This document shows, piece by piece, positions 49,231 through 62,585 of a stretch of 64,000 bases of DNA. The position numbers and the translations under genes were made by a program. How positions within the stretch are numbered: the first letter of the stretch is position 1; every line of letters begins with the position of its first letter. The stretch is from Malurus cyaneus samueli (lineage: Eukaryota > Chordata > Aves > Passeriformes > Maluridae), in assembly GCA_009741485.1 (NCBI GenBank), contig CM019216.1, forward strand, positions 24,217,119 to 24,281,118. Direction: 5' to 3'. The notes under the pieces are model-generated. The model had not been told where the DNA came from, made no database searches, and saw nothing but the letters and a program-made list of their open reading frames with translations.

Positions 49231-50429
49231 ACTATAGTAGTCATACAACAAATATTACTTGTATTTATGCAGGCAATCAGCTGTGAAATAGGTTGATCTT
49301 TTAAAGTGTTATACACTTAAGTTGACTGCTGAAGATTTTGAATTATTCCACAATGGTAAAATGTTGTTACATGCAACATGGATTTTGACCTGAAGCATTC
49401 CCCAGGAAGTACAAATGAATATAAAGCTCTAGATTTTCTGGGGCTGTGGTGTGCAGAAATGGCCAAGAAAAAAGTCATCCTTAGATAAATAGAAAGAGGA
49501 TTAAAAAATGAAAGTACAGAGATATTTTTGACTCTGTGTGATATTAGTGAGACCTCTACTGTGCTCTGTTTCATGAACTTATTTTAAAGCAGCACTGATG
49601 TATTGGAAATGGCTTTAAAAAGAGCTGCAAGAATGATAGAAGTTCTAAGGGATAAAAGCTTTTTCATGAGATACCTACCCTGTTCAATCCCTTTAGCTTA
49701 ACAAATGAAGGTTAAGAAGCAAATCTGATCATGATCTGTAAGTGCAGATACTTCCAACACTGGAGAGAAGTTTAATCTGTCAAAGACATTAGAAACCCAG
49801 AGCCTGAACACAGAGCGCAGGTCAATTGAGACCAAAAATGAAACTTACATTTCTACAGTGAATCATCACTAACCAAATGAATAAGTTACCTTGATGCTTG
49901 ATAGGTGTTCAGATAAAGATTAGATATCTTTCTGAAACATACGTCCTAGCTGAAACAGAAACATGAGGCTTGACATGCCATTCAGAAAAAACAGCTATGT
50001 CTTATAATTACCCAAATATGAATGAGTCTAAATTGTTGATCAGTGTTTTATACAATTATTGTCCAGGAAACTGGCTTTCTGGCAATCCAGTTTCAAGATG
50101 AGACTTTGTTTGTAGAACTTATTTTATCTTTCATCCCTGAAAGTGCATAAAATATTAAAACAACCTTCTTAGCAGACTTTGTTCTCTAATGTATTTCCAA
50201 ACTTAGGAAATTTGACAAGACATCACTGTCAGCCATTTTTAGATAGTCTCCGTATATTTGTCTTAGGGACCAAGACAGAAGGAAGATTGATGACAATTAT
50301 GTCTTACCTTTTGACTAAAAATTACAGGAAATATACAAAATTTATTGAAAAATATCATTCGAAATACTGGTCATATGCAGGTTATCATAGCTTTGTCCTT
50401 TTCTTTAACAGGGTCACACTAGACTTTTG

Positions 50430-50548
50430 GTTAATTTTATTTATTAATTTTATTTAATTTTATTTAATTTTATTTTATTTTATTTTATTTTATTTTATTT
50501 TTTCATTTTATTTTATTTTAATTTTTTTTTATTTTATTTTATTTATGT
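50430..50548 (+). repeat. TTTTA pentanucleotide array
   Basis: About 120 bases built from tttta/ttaat units. The purest part is 50465-50505, followed by an interruption containing one ttttttcatttta, then more tttta units. The complementary strand is (AAAAT)n. No A-rich retroelement body is visible to explain it as a tail. Confidence 0.95.
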
Positions 50549-53500
50549 TTTACACTGACTGTGATGGTGTCTTGAAATCTATCTGGACTCTGTTGTTCTA
50601 AACTATGCTGTCTCTCTTGCCCTTTCTTGGATCAGAAGCAGAGAAACCAAGTAACTTGAAAGACAGACACTGCTCTAATGCATTTTTATTATGAGACAGT
50701 AAAATTGTTCTTCATGTAAAACTTGGCTCCTAGTATAGTTTGGACAAAGGTATTCACTTAAGTAGCAATAGAATAGGATGTCTGCTATGGCTATTTTGAT
50801 GAGATAGAGGGAAATGCTGCCTTTTGTTTCATCTTTCAATGGTGTGTTTCAAGATCTATCCCACATCTCTCTTTTACCTCTCTTCCTTTTTACTTCACTG
50901 ATTTTAATCTCAATGATTCTAACCTGCAGTTTTCTATTCACACATTCCTCACTCTGGTTTCCATTATATGTATCCCAGCCATATGCTTATAATGTCTTGC
51001 AAATCTAAAGGTGGAAGGGTTGGATACCAAAATGATAAAAGGAAGGATGATCTTGTGGCATTTTTAAAGGAGGATGTTCAATAAAATTCTTTAGATCCCT
51101 GGCAATATTTTTTTTTGCATAGGAGGTATTTTCTGTCTGAAATAATTTTAGCAAATGTTCTACCATGGTTTCAGAAATTTATGAGATAGATTTGCAAAAT
51201 TCCATAAATTGCTCTTTAGATTCTAAATGTGACATTCAGCTGCTCTTAAACCATACATTCCCCTTTAAATCATGTAGGTTTGCATTGTTCTCAGGATCAC
51301 GGGGACACCTGAGCACTGCTGCTAGAGGAGGAAGCATCTTGCAGCCACTCAGTCTACCACACAGGACATGTGTAAGGTCTGAGTCACAGACTTGTTCCTA
51401 ACACACAGAATGAAGTATTCTGCATAGCACTGTAAGCTTAGTCACAATGTAACTACATTTTGTATCAACATTATATGCATTCATAGTGTCCATCCAATCA
51501 TTTTTTGCAAAGATATGATCTGGTTCTTTGATTCAGTCCCATAAAATACAGAACTTTCATTTGAGCTGAGTAAAACTCCTACTCTATGCATCTCAAGTTG
51601 TTAAAAAGAATGTACTGGTGACATTTCTGCAGATATATTATGTGCATTATTCTACACATTTCATTAAGTTGTATAAGGTTGCAAACATGCTTGACTCTAC
51701 ATAAAATCAAGAGTTGAATTATATTAAATTGTGGACTTTTCCTGATGTAAATATTCAATAAGATATTCTAAGATCTGCAGCTCTCATAGTTAACTTGTGT
51801 TAACTTGCCCTATATCATACAGGAATTCATCTTGACTACCTACACACTTAACTTTTTTATAAAAGTTCACTTTTCCTGGTGAATCAAGAAAAGAAGCACC
51901 ACAAAGAAAATGAAATCGATTTCTGTGATGTACAAAAAGTAGATCTAGTGATATTTTAGACCCCCCAGGTTCTCCTATCTGGCTTTCAACTGTCGAATCA
52001 GATCTCAGATGTTTCTTCTAAGCACAGAGGGTTTCTGATTCATCAGACCCATGCAGATATTTCACATATTTGACATCCTCACTACCCACTATATCCTAAT
52101 CTCCATTACATTCTACCTTTGTTTACTCCCATTGTGTTTTTTCTGGTGATCTAGTCAATATTTCTTTTAGAAAAGAGAACAGAAAGACATGTCCATAATG
52201 TTCTGCACAAATGCTCAACTATGTGTTAACTGCAACTTGAATCTTGTATTTTCCCAGCTGCTGTAAACAGCACCTATATTCCTTAAGAACTGATTAGAGA
52301 GTAGCAGCAGATGAAAAGGAATGTTATAATCCCAAAAGAAAACAGAAAAGAAAAATTTAACTGATGAAGCACACCAGAACTGGATTAAACAGAATGTCTG
52401 CATTAGCATAAAAAGGATGAAAAGGTAAATCAAGTCTCTAATGGAAAGTAACTGGAAGAGATCAATTGTTTTACTATGGATTAGAAATGTGAAGTAGAAA
52501 ATGTCAATGGATGTTTTAGCAGGTATGGCTGGCCTTTTTCTCTGTCTTTCTATTTCATGGTTATTTTCTGCTGCCAGATTGAACTGAGAAGGAAAACATT
52601 ACCTCTTTGCTATAAAGCCTTTTCAGACACCATAATTCTGACTGAATTCAGATATCCCATTCCAAACTGTTTCTCATCACATGGCTGCCACCTCTTTTGC
52701 AGAGAATCACAGTCTTGATATTGATAGGCTACACTGGCATAACCAGCTCATAGGTTGCCTTTTTCTTGTGTGCTAAAATCTGATCTGATGATTAGAGAGA
52801 TAAAGTCAATAGTACTCCTATGCATGAAGCATATGCACTTCTTCATAGATACCAAAATACTCGTCAATATTGTTTATTCAAAAGATAAAGTCTTGTTAAT
52901 AAGGCAGAAGTAAGATTGAGATATATAGCTATTTTTATCATACATGGAATTACATCACTTTTAATGGACAAATAGTGACAAGAATACCAATAAGATATAC
53001 TTAATTATCAACCTTGTTTAGTTTTACATTCATTACATTAATTGACATAAGATTTTTAATCAATCAAATTTGCAGGGAAAGTTGGATGAGATCCGCTTTT
53101 TTTACCATGACATTCTGTATTTTCTAAAAATAAAAACAAAGAAAACCACTCCCCTCTCCCCCCAAAACCTCACCCCAAAACCTTGAAAGATTGTCAGCTA
53201 CTGTTATCTGAAGAGAGCTGAACAGCTATTTTTCCAAAAAGATGGCCTGTGTTTGGATTTCATTTTTCCCTTCAGTTCAGTCTCCTGTGAAGGGCTCATG
53301 ACTCAGACTGTGGCTGCTCGGGTTGTTGATTGGGTTCTTGACTGGGAAGAGCAGGCAAATAAGAGACTGTTTTGATCAGGGGCTCTTTTTTCTGTTTTGT
53401 CTTTTTCAAGGTCCACTTCTCTTCACTGTTGTTCAGAAATAAGAATTAATTTTCTACTTCCTGAAGAAGAAAATTGAATTCCTGTTTATTTTTGAAGAAG

Positions 53501-56393
53501 TGTTAACAGTGTTTTCTGCTGCATTTTTTCATATTTTAATAACTTTAACTCATATATTACATTAGAATCAATAAGCTATTATTGCTATAATAGTTTGCAT
53601 GTATTAATTTATGCATTCTTGTTTCCCAAATAACCCTGACATGCTTTTCATTTCATAACACTCAACAAAAGACAGCAGTTTCTTCAAAGTCTCTACAAAG
53701 CTGTGGCTGTCATTTGCCAATTTAAATACTTCTAGGCAGGGAAGATTCTCAAAGAGCAAGTAACAAAAATGTGCAACATGCAGCTTCATCCCAATGCAAG
53801 CTACACAGAACTTTTGCCTAAAGGTTTATTTATATGCATCCATTTATACTGCCTAGATAGGGCATTTGCTTTGCAGCTTTCAAGCCATAACTGCTCCATA
53901 AATTGCAAGTGTTGCACACAACATGTGGCTGTCAGCTTGCATGACAGATGACCTCCAGCCTACCTTCTTACTAAGAAGAGAGGCAGCAGTGCTCTGACAA
54001 ATAAGATTACATGTCTTTGCCATTGAAAACAAGATTTTCATGTCTCTTGTAGGCAGCAAGTTTGAAAAATAAGCTGGAAAAATATCTATAGTGGTTTGTC
54101 TGACCAGATAAAACTTTCAACTTTCTTCTTCGAGTTAGTTTGCCTTTCAAATTAAAATAGGATGCACGCTTTCAATTTTATCAGTTGTCTGTAAAGCCAT
54201 TGTGAACAGATTTTTAAGACATCCAGGTATATCTGATCCACAGTGTTGGACAACTGAAGAGTCACTGTGACCTTGATATCTTCTTTCTTCTTTCCATAAT
54301 ATGTCCTCTAAGAAAAAAAATTTCATATATTTAGGAAAAGTACAAGCTCTTTTGACCTAAAAACTGGGCACACATAATTTCTTAAGTAGAACAAGAAAAA
54401 GATTACATGAGGAAAGTGAAATATTGGCAGAAGTAGAATAGTCCAGCTTCTGAATACAATTTAGCTCGTTTGATTCACCATGAATATAAATGAATACATG
54501 CATGGATAATAAAGTATTTTAATTTATAGTGTATACATTTTTTCAAATATTTGTGGGCTTATTCATAAAAATATTAATTACCATTATTTGCTCAATCTGT
54601 GTTTCTAGTTTCCTCTTTTTTTTAATATTTTGACCTTACTGACATTGAATGTTTCAAAGACTTCTCTCGGAAACCGTCATCTTCCCTTTTTCTTTAAACT
54701 CAAATCCTCAGCATCTCATTTTTTAAAAATTATTTTTGAGAATTGATTTTGAAATAATCTGTATAAATAGCACTTCTATGTCAATAACTGACACCGTGTG
54801 CAAACCAAGTTAGACAAAGTATAGATGCTGGGAAAATGGAAGGGATAACATATGAGGCCAAATAAGTTCTGAAGTAACCACATGTTTGTTATTTTGTTAA
54901 AAGTAACAAAAGCCTAAAAAAACTTATTTGAACGCAGGGTAAGTGGCAAAACTATAGTAATCAAGGATACTGAAAAGGAAAGTAGTTTATTTTTCTCTCC
55001 TGTGATTTTGACTTCTTGTTTATCTCCTGCATCTTATGGCTAAAATGACACCTTATATCAAAACCCATCAGTAACAAAAGTTCCCCTAGTTTTGGATGGC
55101 AGATATAAAGCTGAGGTATTAATTCATGTAGTTACAGTATCTGGACCTCAACAGAGTCACATCACAGTTAAATATCTCAGATCTAAACACCTTAAGTCCT
55201 TCATTTACCATTCTTCAGATTTTTCTCCTCACTTTTTCAGATACTTTTGACACTTTGGTTGTTTTCCACAGCTGTACTATCCATATTCTAGCTCTATTTA
55301 GACACATAGATGGATATCAATACACCTAATGTAAAAGATCCCCAAACACAATACACAGATCTCCCACCATTCATGTTCCTGAAAAGAGAACACCTGAGAG
55401 TTGTTAATCATATTATTTATTCTACCACAGACTGATTCTTAGGTATAGTGGTGATGCTGATGATAAATGAAATAAAGGAGAGAATGGAATAGGAAAAAAA
55501 GCCAGAACCTGGTTCTTAATTGTGGTGCAATAATTTGCCCCAGTAATTTATCCTTGCATGATTCTTCTTGTGCTTCTCTCCTCTGAATGGAAAGGAAGAG
55601 GATGGAAAATATTTCAGCCCTCACCAGTGCAGGCTGAGTAGAATGTCAATTATGCTAGATTTTAAAAACATTGATAGTTATACACATATCAGTTATTGTC
55701 AGATGAAATATAACTTTTTCATGTATGCTCTATTTACTTATCAAATACATTTATATTAAAATTTTTGAGGGACAGCTGTGATACCTTTAAGTAATATTTT
55801 TCTCTCCAAATATGAAATTAACTTGTAAATGAATACAAAACTTCACTAGCTAGAATGATGACAGACCATTTCACTGTCAAAGAACTATCATTTATGGTAT
55901 TAAACATCAGTAATTTTACTAAAATGATGATGTAGTATGAGCTAAGAGCATTTGATAGATTTCAGGGGGAAAAAAAGAGGAGCTAGAATCTGTTTATGAA
56001 AGTGAATTGCCCTTAAAAATAAATTGATTCTTCAGTGTTCATAGTTTTTAATTGGCAGACAGAATGATTGATATCTTTATTGCCCAAGCCAATTATCATA
56101 TATGTACCTGTTCATATATTACAAAGATTTTCCCAAGGCTTCAGTCCCTGCACTTAATAATCCAGAGCCAAAATTAGCTAATGATAAAACAGCTCTCTCA
56201 TAAATTGCTTTCCAGGGTGCAATGACACATAAGAAATTTACTCCAATGTGTCTGCAATAATATGGAACTACAAGGCCGTGTTTACATCAGTGCTGCTGTG
56301 GATGACTGAATTCATTCAAAGCAGAAGAGAAAAGTGCCTGTGTCTGCAGAATAATGTTATTACTCTTGACTCCCTGGCAGCAGCTTCCTCTGT

Positions 56394-56833
56394 TTGATCC
56401 TGTCCTCACAAACCTGTAATCATCAGGTTCCAGGCAGCGTGCTCTTTAATGTGAAAATTGAAATAACTCAGAAGATTGCTGTGGAACTCAGGTACCGCGG
56501 GATTGTGCCCGGCAGTGGGAGGCGACACAATTCGGAGAAAGCAGCTGTAGTGCTGCCTGAATTGTGGACATATGGAATGGGATCAAAACAGTCCAGCAGA
56601 CATTGTGGGAATGCTGCCAGAAGGACCTTGCAGGAGAGTGTTTCATTGTCACCTTCACTTCTTGCAGATAAAAGCTTAGCAGGGAGCAAGCGAACAGTTC
56701 TGGTGCTGATTACAGAAGGCAAGGATAGCTCTTGGAGAGAGGCTGTAAAAATAGTAGGTAATAAAAGTGCTGAGTGACACACTGCCAATTTGGATACTTT
56801 AATCCAGTGTCTATATTTCATTATTGATGACAC
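56394..56833. other. GC-richer island open on both strands; possible exon
   Basis: The plus strand is open from 56394 to 56777 (127 codons, TTG first codon, only one internal methionine). The minus strand is open over 56468-56833 (121 codons). Base composition is richer in G and C than the flanks and includes several CpGs. Within it, 56668-56757 is flanked by a fair splice acceptor (pyrimidine-rich, ending cttgcag) and a possible donor (tagGTAATA). It encodes a peptide containing TVLVLITEGKDSS, similar to the core strand of von Willebrand factor A domains. I cannot show that it is transcribed. A decayed mobile element or conserved non-coding sequence are alternatives. Confidence 0.25.
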
Positions 56834-57156
56834 CTTTGTAAGTAATGCATTTGTGTAAGGGCCTGTGTCTGGATGTTGGAAACTCAGTCACACATTGTGT
56901 TAATGTGGGTTGATCAGCCAGTGGCCTTCCACTAAAAAACAGTGGCCCTGGGTTTCTTTTAACACTGCGAAGGTGGCACTTTGTTGTACATGTTCACATG
57001 CTAAAAAAAATGCTCAGTATGTTTTTTAAACTATGTTTCAAGGTCCAATTTAGCTGTACTCATATGAAAAATTCCAGTGAGGCACAGTCCAAAAACACTG
57101 TTTCTTTTAAATTAAAGACTTCAGCTATGTATATATTCAATATCTAAGTAAAATAA

Positions 57157-57188
57157 TGCTTTGGTGATTGGTGATTGCTTTGGTGATT
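57157..57188 (+). repeat. Short tandem duplication (19-base period)
   Basis: The 13-mer tgctttggtgatt occurs at 57157-57169 and again at 57176-57188, separated by ggtgat. It looks like a recent small slippage event in unique DNA. Confidence 0.85.
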
Positions 57189-60100
57189 TATTTCACTGTG
57201 CTAAGATTTCAAGCATAACCAGTTTTAGATTGTCGTATCTGATTAAATGGAATAAAGAGATTGTGTGATGATTTTAAGAGCTCATATTCTCCTGTCTTTG
57301 CCTGTGACTAAATAGCTAATGGCACTTGAATTGGAATTCCTATGATCAAAGTACATTGATGTTTGAAGACCCAAATATATAGATGAAGAATTCTATTTAT
57401 ATTTTTGGCTGTGCTTCAGAGAAGATAATTCTGCATTTCAAGACACTGAACATCCATGTCAAATGTAAATATTATTAAGATTAATCATCTTCTAATAAGT
57501 GAGCAATGCATATGACATTGAGAACAGAGATTGAAATGGGCTGTAAACTTTTCTCTTGCTCTGTGTGTTTTGTTTAGTATTATTCCAACTGTTTATATAC
57601 CATAGAAATGCAAATTTACTTCACTGTTTCTCATGACATTATGAAAACATATCTAGAAAGTAGTTTGTCAGGAAGGATTGAAAGCAGCCATGATATCTAG
57701 ACTTCCATCTTGTCATACCTGTATTTGCAGAAAAGGTAGAGAGGGCAGAAATGAGAGTATCATATAAAATTTTATTGACTGCCACTGTATGTACAGAAAA
57801 TGGGAGATTGATAAGATGGATGGAGAAAGACCTCTAAGAACTGTTTTCTTTAAAAACACAGAATAATTATATGTATGTAAGCTAAAAGTTTATGAGGAAC
57901 ATTTTATTCCCTCATTTAGAGCATGAGTTTGAAACCAGTTTATATAAAGTGCAGAATAACTAAAATTATGACAAACCTTTTAAACATGAATTCTTTTTTT
58001 AACTTTTAATATGATGCATGTGACTTAAGAGAAAAGGAATCTTAAACCAAATCACCTGTTGGGCAGCTGTTATTTTAATGTATTTAGCATCTCTAAAGAG
58101 CACACAAAAAGGATAAAAAGAGCATAAAAAGTTTATTAGCAGTGCTGCACTTGTTCCTTGATGGGGAAAGAAGGCAAGCAGTACTGCTTTTGAATAAAAA
58201 AGGCCATCTTGAAACACCTTGTTGCAGTTTTTTTTCCAACAAAAAATGAAGTCTTAATTAAAATCATCAAGCGAATTCATATTTCCTTAAAATTTGTGGT
58301 CATCTTTTATAGTTGGGCTTATTAATCTCCAGACTTGAAAATTTCTTGCTCTTCTTGAACAGAAAAGCCAAAATGAAGTTTGATGTTTTCCACCTAGATG
58401 GCTGAGCAAAAGGCAATCTAAATGTTCCTGGGTTAGTCAGGGCATTTAGATCTAAGTAATTCCATCCTCTGAGGATCTAACTCATTTTATATTCTGAGCA
58501 GGGACAATGTCCTAGTTCTAGGTTCCAGTACCAAAACAAAAAGAAAGAAAAAAAAAAGTGTATGTTAAAAATATTAAAAAAGGAAAATAGAAAAGTCCCT
58601 GGTTTCCCATTTTGCATCTGCAGTTTGAATACACACTTGCCCCCATTTTAAGAAATGTAGTGTTGAATGAAAAAAAGTTGCAAAGATCCTATGAGAATGA
58701 CCAAAGTCCCTAAATACTTCTCTTACAATTTTTCATAGATGGTAAAAGTCTGCTCTTTTATATTTCAGCAGTTTTTGTCTGTCCTTCAATGCACTTTGAA
58801 TAAAATTAGCTTGTATATAAATAACTTCCTGCAAGGTTATTTTATATAACAAACTCTTCCTTAGTGTCCTCACAAGGTATCAAAATAGCATCACCATTTT
58901 TAGGTCACTTGTCACACAGAGGGACAATTTAAGCAGGTGCTTAAGTTTAAACATACAACTGCTCTTTGGTACGCAGGAACCTTCATGAACTTCTTTACAG
59001 TTAAGTTATTAAGTCCCATGAATTTCCTGTCTTTCAGGTGATAGATAAGCCCCAGAAACTGAGACAGTTAAGGTCTTTTAGAGGGCCTAGTACTTTATAT
59101 GGAATGAAATAGGAAAAAATTTGAAGGAATTTGGATAATAACAGTCTTACGAATACTAAATCTGTGTGTTTTATTTCACCCTGTCAAAGCAAGATTAGGT
59201 TTTATTTAATTCAGAATGTTTTACTTCACTCTTCACTCTTCTAATCTCTTTCCACTTAATTCTTTTAATCAGATAGTGTTTCATATAAATGTATCATTGC
59301 ATATTCAAAATAGTGGCTACAGGTGAAAGTTACTTTAAATGCCAACAAAATGCAGTTGTTGTCTGTGCAATGCATATGCCACATCAATGCGGAAAAACAC
59401 AATTTACAATTGTAAAATATTGTTTCCAGGACACATCACCATGTATGATACATAATTCTAAAATTAGAAAGGTGTTTTTCATTCAATTTTGTTTTTCATT
59501 GACTTCAAAGGTGTCCTGAATTAGTGAGAAAGGTATAGATGTCCACAGAGTAGAAGATAAAGGACTCTCTGGTTTGATGTTGCTATGAAAATTTCACTGT
59601 CTTAGCTGGTGTGTGAAAAGAAAGTTTATGCAATTCAGTTTATTTAGTAACTAAGTAAATCAATAAAATGCAGCATATTTATTCTTAAGAAATTAACATG
59701 CAACCTGGAGCATCTTCATCTGCCAGCAGTATTTGTTTAAGAAAGCTTTCTGTGGTTCTGTCTTTACTACCTGCTTTTGAGGATACTATAGTGCACTTCA
59801 TTCTTTGGTGTTTTTCCTGGTGCAGAATATTTGCTCTTCCTCCTGTCAGGGACCCTCCTGCCCTCACTGCAGCATTTCACCCTTTGCCCCATCAGGGCAG
59901 TGCTGCCTGGGCAGAGGGCACAGAAGGTGGGACTTCTCTTCATTATTCCTCCCTTCAGTGCTCATGCCTGCTGCACCTTTGGTATGTTCTTTTCACTCTG
60001 TTGTTTTCTATCTTTTTTTTCCTGCCCAGGTTTATCCAGAGTTGCTTTGTTTTGCAGTTTGATAACCCCTGATACCACTATGATTTCTCCAGCAGAGCAC

Positions 60101-60489
60101 TGGTGCATCAAGAATGAACTGAGCCATCAGTGTTCATGCCTTTTTTCTCTTTCACTTTAGTTTGTTATTCTAGTGAGTGTTTCCCCACTCTGTTCTTTTG
60201 TCAAAATCTTTGTTGATCCCTGATTTTCAATCCAACTTTTTCCACTTACCTCTTCTTGTACTTAATGATGCTCTTTTTCTTACTCACAAAGAGCTCTTCC
60301 GTGGGTAGCTTGTATTCATAAGAGTCTGTAACATACTCAGGCTTAGCTCTCTTTCAAATGAAAGCTTGTGTATCTTCCTGCTTATCTTACTGAAGTTTTT
60401 TCAAATTGCTTGTTCTCATTATTGAATATATTATCAAATGGTAGTGTAGACCCTGACAGTATTGGTGTATTTTGCTTACAGTAAAGCAG

Positions 60490-60735
60490 ACTCTTTGGTA
60501 TGAGGAAGGTATTTTTTACAATGAGTGGTGAGGCACAGGCACAGGAACAGATCACCCAGAGAAACTGTGGATGCCCCATCCCTGCAAGGTTGTACAAGAC
60601 CAGGTTGAACAGGGCTTAGAGTAAATCTGATTTAGTAAAATATGTTCCTGTCCATGGCAGAAGGGTTGGACTGGATGGTCCTTCAAGGTCCCTTCTAATC
60701 TGTACCTGTCTGTGATTCTGATATTTTGTGATTCC
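60490..60735 (+). mobile_element. CR1 retrotransposon 3' end
   Basis: A 5'-truncated CR1 3' end. It reads 'gagtggtgaggcacaggcac' and 'cacccagagaaactgtggat' with 'gccccatccctgcaa', then 'ggcagaagggttggactgga' followed by 'tggtccttcaaggtcccttc'. It ends in octamer-type sequence (ctgtgattctgatattttgtgattc). This copy keeps the 3' terminus well, suggesting moderate age. The minus-strand frames at 60382-60779 are its shadow. Confidence 0.92.
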
Positions 60736-62253
60736 TTTAAGGAATTTTCAAAAATAATTCTGAAATCCTGTAAACTCATTCAGATTGTTGCACTTCAAAT
60801 GCACTGTTTAGCACTTCCACTTCTTTCTGTGTTTTTTCAGAAGGTAAAAGGGAGTGGTGTATAAGTTATAAGAACCCTAAGTGCAGATCTCCTTCAATTC
60901 CAACCAACAATATCATTTGTGTCCCTCTAACAGCCAAGCCTTCCACTAAGAGGCACATTACCAGATGCACATTACCATAGCTAGGATGAGGACTACATTT
61001 TCAGTGAATAATAATATGTTTGATCATGAACGATTTGGGTCTTAGAATTTTTCATATGTCTGTACTGATTTCTGCAGATTGGCTTATTATTTTAATCTTT
61101 TCACTGAAGTCTGCCTACTAGCATGCAAATACACTTCATCTGGTGAGATATTTACAAAATATGCCCTTTGATAGTTCACTGTCAATTATTTGTGTTAGCT
61201 GGTGATAGACATCTACTTTCGGAGGGTATTGAGAGCTATAATTAGTTTTGGCCAAATGTGCTATACTTTGCATAAACAGGGTGTCTTAAGAAAGATTATG
61301 GGATGTGATCCTATGCTCTTCATTATGCAGGCAGAACTCTTCATCTCTGTTGAAAGGTTATGTGCTTTGCTCTGTTATGAAACCAAAGTAAGCTGGTGAC
61401 TGCAGCATTGTGCTGGGAGATTCAGGTCCTAGCATGACTATTATTCTGCTTCTTAACATTTAACAACTCACACCACCAGCGTTTACCTTCTTTCTTCTGT
61501 ATTTCTTTTCAATTTTCACTTTTATTTTCATTTCTCTTTTAATCCATTATTTTAGGGTAGAGGCAAACTGCAAATATTGCTCTCAGTATAAGTGGCATCT
61601 CTTTGCAGCTGCTTTTACCAACAGATCTCCCTCTAATCCCACACAACTCTTGACTCATAACACTTCTTTTCACTTTAGACATCAAAATAATTTCTAATGT
61701 AATGGATATGTTTTATTCCTTTTCATCCTTCAGCCCAATCATCATCACATATGCTGTGCCCATTTCATTAAAAAAAAAAAATCAGTTAAGAGTAAAGCCC
61801 AAATGAATTGATGTACTTGGCAAGTATAGTAAGACTTATCATAAATTCTTTTTCTTCCACGTAGTTGTAATTTTTGGGAATTAACAGAATTCAAGATCTT
61901 GGCTAGTGTGAAACGAGTAGGGAAAATTACTGAAAAGAGGGAAAACAAAGTTATTGTATGACAAAAGATTTATGTGTGTGTATATATAGAGATATACATA
62001 AATATATATTAAAATTTGTCTTGTGTGGATACAAATTATCTGACAAGTTTCTCAGTTCAGTCGTATTTTTTTTTTTAAAGTTGGTGTGTTTTAAAAGTAC
62101 AGTTTTTTTTAGGGTTTTTTTTTTTTTGTTTTAGTTGTTCAGGGGTTTTGCTGAATTATATATTTTTTCTCCAATTTAGATGGAATGAGTCCATAAAAAA
62201 TGGGTAAATTTTTGAAAAGTTTTCCATTATAATGACAATTTGACCTCAACAAA
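60736..62253. other. Unique AT-rich spacer between two CR1 fragments
   Basis: About 1.5 kb of AT-rich DNA. It contains a small tgtg/tata microsatellite near 61970-62012 and several T-rich runs near 62065-62135. I see no gene. Confidence 0.6.
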
Positions 62254-62585
62254 ATCATAAAATCATAGAATAATCCAGGCTGGAACATACCTCATAACAT
62301 CTTTCATCCACAGTCCTCCTCACAGTAGGGTCAACAAAGAATTGAGACCAAGTTGTTCAGGGCTTTATCCAGTCAGGTCTTGGACATCACAGTACAGGAG
62401 AAAAGCTCTTTTCCTCCATCAATTGGCCATGCACCTGTAGACATATCCTGGGGCGCTGTTAGCATTCAGTGCAACCCAGACACAATGCTGGCTCAGGGAC
62501 TGTCACATTGCTGTCCACCCTTTCTTAGTGGAGATACTGCTAATTTATTTAGAGATCAAGATTTCCATACCTCCACATTGTAAGG
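62254..62585 (-). mobile_element. CR1 retrotransposon fragment, antisense
   Basis: The plus strand begins with aaaatcataaaatcatagaat, the antisense of the CR1 3' octamer repeat, followed by 'aatccaggctggaacatacc'. It continues with 'gggctttatccagtcaggtc' and the antisense 'atgctggctcagggactgtc' and 'cattgctgtccacc' blocks. Large parts in between are deleted. The 76-codon plus-strand frame at 62353-62583 is antisense to this repeat and not a gene. Confidence 0.75.

Larger units (their letters stand above)
46246..60489. other. Long stretch of unique AT-rich DNA
   Basis: About 14 kb without a recognised gene. Named contents are an AT-rich palindromic tract (46640-46735), an A16 run (48418-48433), short tandem copies near 49178, the TTTTA array (50430-50548), a small duplication at 57157-57188, and the GC-richer open island at 56394-56833. 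Three plus-strand frames are open together at 59698-60160 in pyrimidine-rich sequence, again without a recognisable domain. Confidence 0.6.

Noticed and set aside
59698..60160. Overlapping plus-strand frames as a gene
   Set aside because: All three frames are open for the same compositional reason and none has a domain or start context that singles it out.
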